Assembly: GCF_000739555.1 (NCBI RefSeq)
Contig: NZ_BBJN01000020.1
Span: forward strand, 41,808 to 105,807
Reading direction: 5' to 3'
Length of the DNA: 64,000 bases
Source: Halolamina rubra
Lineage (GTDB): Archaea; Halobacteriota; Halobacteria; Halobacteriales; Haloferacaceae
Position numbers and translations under genes: made by a program. Shown here in pieces: positions 62,135 through 64,000 of this stretch (its first letter is position 1; each line of letters opens with the position of its first letter). The notes below the pieces were generated by a model. It searched no databases and was not told the DNA's origin. It worked only from the letters and a program-made list of their open reading frames with translations.

Positions 62135-64000
62135 ATGCAGTACCACGAGGCCGCGAACTTCCTGTTCGATCTCCGGCGCTTCGGCGTGGAGCCCGGGTTC
62201 GAGTCGGTACAGGAGTTGCTCGCGGCGGTCGGCGTCGATCCGGAGTCCGACGACGGGCCCGCGTACGTCCAGGTGGCGGGCACCAACGGGAAGGGCAGCA
62301 CCGCGCGCATGGTCGAGTCCGCGCTGCGGGAGGCCGGCTTCTCGGTCGGCCTGTACACCTCGCCCCACCTCGAACACCTGACCGAGCGCGTCCGCGTCGA
62401 CGGCCGGGAGCTGCCCCGCTCGGCGGTCGCGGAGTTCGTCGGGGAAGCGAAGCCGTGGCTGGTCGACCGCGCGGCCGACGGCGCACCGCTCACCTTCTTC
62501 GAGGTCGTCACCGGGCTGGGGATCTGGTGGTTCGAGCGCGCCGGCGTCGACGTGGCCGTGCTCGAGGTCGGCCTCGGCGGCGAGTTCGACGCCACCTCGG
62601 CGGTCGCCCCCGTCGCCAGCGCGGTGACGAACGTCTCGCTGGAGCACACGAACGTGCTCGGCGACACCGTCGAGGAGATCGCGGAGACGAAAGCCCACGT
62701 CACCCCCGAGGGGCGGCCGCTGATCACCGGCACCGAGGGCGCCGCGCTCTCGACCGTTCGCGAGGTCGCCGAGGAACTGGGCGCCAGCGACGTGATCACG
62801 GTCGGCGAGGACGACTGGGCGGGCGAGGGGGCGACCGAAGCGGAGGCTCATCCCGACGTGACGGTCGCCTACGAGGGTCGGGTGACCCACCAGCAGGCCG
62901 GCGTGAGCGTCGCCGCCGACGACTGGACCGTCGACGCGCGGCTCCCGCTGCTGGGCGAGCACCAGGCGATGAACGCCGGGATCGCCTGCACGCTCGCACG
63001 GCAGGTCGGCGACGAGTTCGGCGTCGACGTGGACCGCGGCGCGCTGGAGCGCGGGCTCGCGAAGGCGGACTGGCCCGGGCGGTTCGAGGTGATGAGCCAG
63101 TCGCCGCTGACCGTGCTCGACGGCGCCCACAACCCCGAGGCCTGTGGGACGGTGACCGAGACGCTGTCGACGTTCGACTACGACGACTGCCACCTCGTCG
63201 TCGCCGCGATGCACGACAAGGACACCGCGGCGATGGCGGCGGCGCTGCCCGACGGCGCGAGGGTGACGACCTGCGCGCCCGTGACCGACCGCGCGGAGGA
63301 CCCGGAGGTGCTCGCGCGCACGTTCGAGAGCGCCGGCTACGACGACGTGCGCTCGACGGGCTCGGTGGCGAACGCGCTCTCGCTGGCCCGCGAGGACGCC
63401 GCGGACGACGACGCGCTGCTCGTCACCGGGTCGCTGTACGCGGTCGCCGAGGCTCGGGCGACGTGGACTCGGGTGCAGATCCCCAAACAGGTCGACTCCA
63501 TCGACGACGCCGAGACCGTCCTGCGCGGGGCGCAGGTGTCCGAGCCCGGGATCTGGCGGATGCGCGGGAAGGCCGACCACCGCGTGCTCCACACGCGCGT
63601 CCAGCAGCGCCAGGCCGAGTACCTCAAACAGGAGATGCTGTCGCTCGACGGCGAGTGCTCGGCGTCGGCGCTGCGGGCCGGCGGCGAGCTCCACGACGTG
63701 GTGCTCTCGGGGACGATGGCGCAGTTCAAGCGGCTGGCCGAGAAGCTGCAGGGTCAGCCGTGGGGGCTCTCGGGGCTCGGCGAGGAGATCCGCCAGCAGT
63801 TGGGGATCCAGCACAGCCCACCCGAGCGGGAGTTCCCGTGGCCGCAGGACCGGACCGCGGTGATGGGCGTGCTGAACGTCACGCCCGACTCGTTCCACGA
63901 CGGCGGCGAGTACGAGCGCGTCGAGGACGCCGTCGCGCGCGCGAGGCGATGGTCGACGCCGGCGCCGACCTGATCGACGTGGGACGGCGAGAGCACCCGG
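62135..64000 (+). CDS. folCP: Fused dihydrofolate synthase and dihydropteroate synthase, cut by the window end
   Basis: FolC part: VAGTNGKGSTARMVESAL (P-loop), TSPHLEHLTERVRVDG, EVGLGGEFDATS, LDGAHNPEA. The DHPS (FolP) part begins near residue 573: TAVMGVLNVTPDSFHDGGEY. A spacer of about 130 residues lies between. A base is missing near 63942 (AEAMVDAGADLIDVG follows in another frame) and an extra A stands at about 63984 (should read VGGESTR). Two indels within 45 bases suggest errors at a low-quality end. Haloarchaea carry this fusion. Gene continues beyond 64000. Confidence 0.88.

Noticed and set aside
1..64000. Insertion sequences with transposase
   Set aside because: I found no transposase-like protein or matching terminal inverted repeats; mobility is represented only by tyrosine recombinases.

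Overview
The window is from an extreme halophilic archaeon (class Halobacteria; genus not assigned). Support: very acidic proteins, Tat lipoprotein signals (RR plus a C-terminal GC lipobox), a PGF-CTERM anchored protein, SRP19, Gar1, aTrm5, an FtsZ2-type gene, a FolC-FolP fusion, leaderless-style promoters, and a GC-rich right half. A tRNA-Thr(CGT) gene on the minus strand (37182..37254) divides it. Everything left of it (1..37115) is accessory, of mixed and often lower GC, with remnants and duplications. Everything right of it (37311..64000) is compact GC-rich housekeeping DNA.

Accessory half. 1..8.1 kb: two copies of a winged-helix gene with its conserved 3' noncoding tail bracket two secreted beta-helix lipoproteins and an APC permease/TrkA pair. 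8.1..12.6 kb: a DUF4268 nuclease-like protein, a DUF3006 + metallo-beta-lactamase/lamin-tail pair, and a divergent XRE regulator / PD-(D/E)XK protein pair. 12.7..17.6 kb: a four-gene operon of EVE-McrB-like NTPase, McrC-like nuclease, an unknown protein and a protein with two GIY-YIG domains; this is the strongest candidate for an undescribed defence system. 17.8..20 kb: a membrane protein, a DUF2321-type zinc protein between two 86-bp direct repeats, and a frameshifted HNH gene. 20.2..25.8 kb: two tyrosine-recombinase copies (the second broken) enclose a KAP P-loop NTPase, an extra ftsZ2-like gene (frameshifted) and an HMCES/YedK gene (frameshifted). 25.9..31.9 kb: more nuclease-, protease- and peptidase-like genes, including a C39-like peptidase with an overlapping partner. 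32.4..37.1 kb: an eight-gene minus-strand operon with translationally coupled junctions, including a phage-type N6-adenine methyltransferase; it looks like a provirus/plasmid module next to the tRNA.

Core half. trm5; btuCD and divergent btuF (cobalamin uptake); srp19-gar1-presenilin-like peptidase; a PUA protein; an NYN-domain protein; a Tat lipoprotein; the diaminopimelate/lysine operon dapA-dapB-dapD-lysA-dapF-dapE; a Usp protein; purB; a fused purN-purH; an ECF transporter (S, fused double ATPase, T); ahcY; an erythromycin-esterase-family protein; and folC-folP running off the end.

Caution on sequence quality: single-base frameshifts break lysA, the ECF S subunit, the ECF ATPase and (twice in the last 60 bases) folP, as well as HNH, ftsZ2-like and HMCES genes in the accessory half. 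Because normally conserved biosynthetic genes are hit in the same way, consensus errors are likely for at least some, so calls of pseudogene should be read with that in mind.
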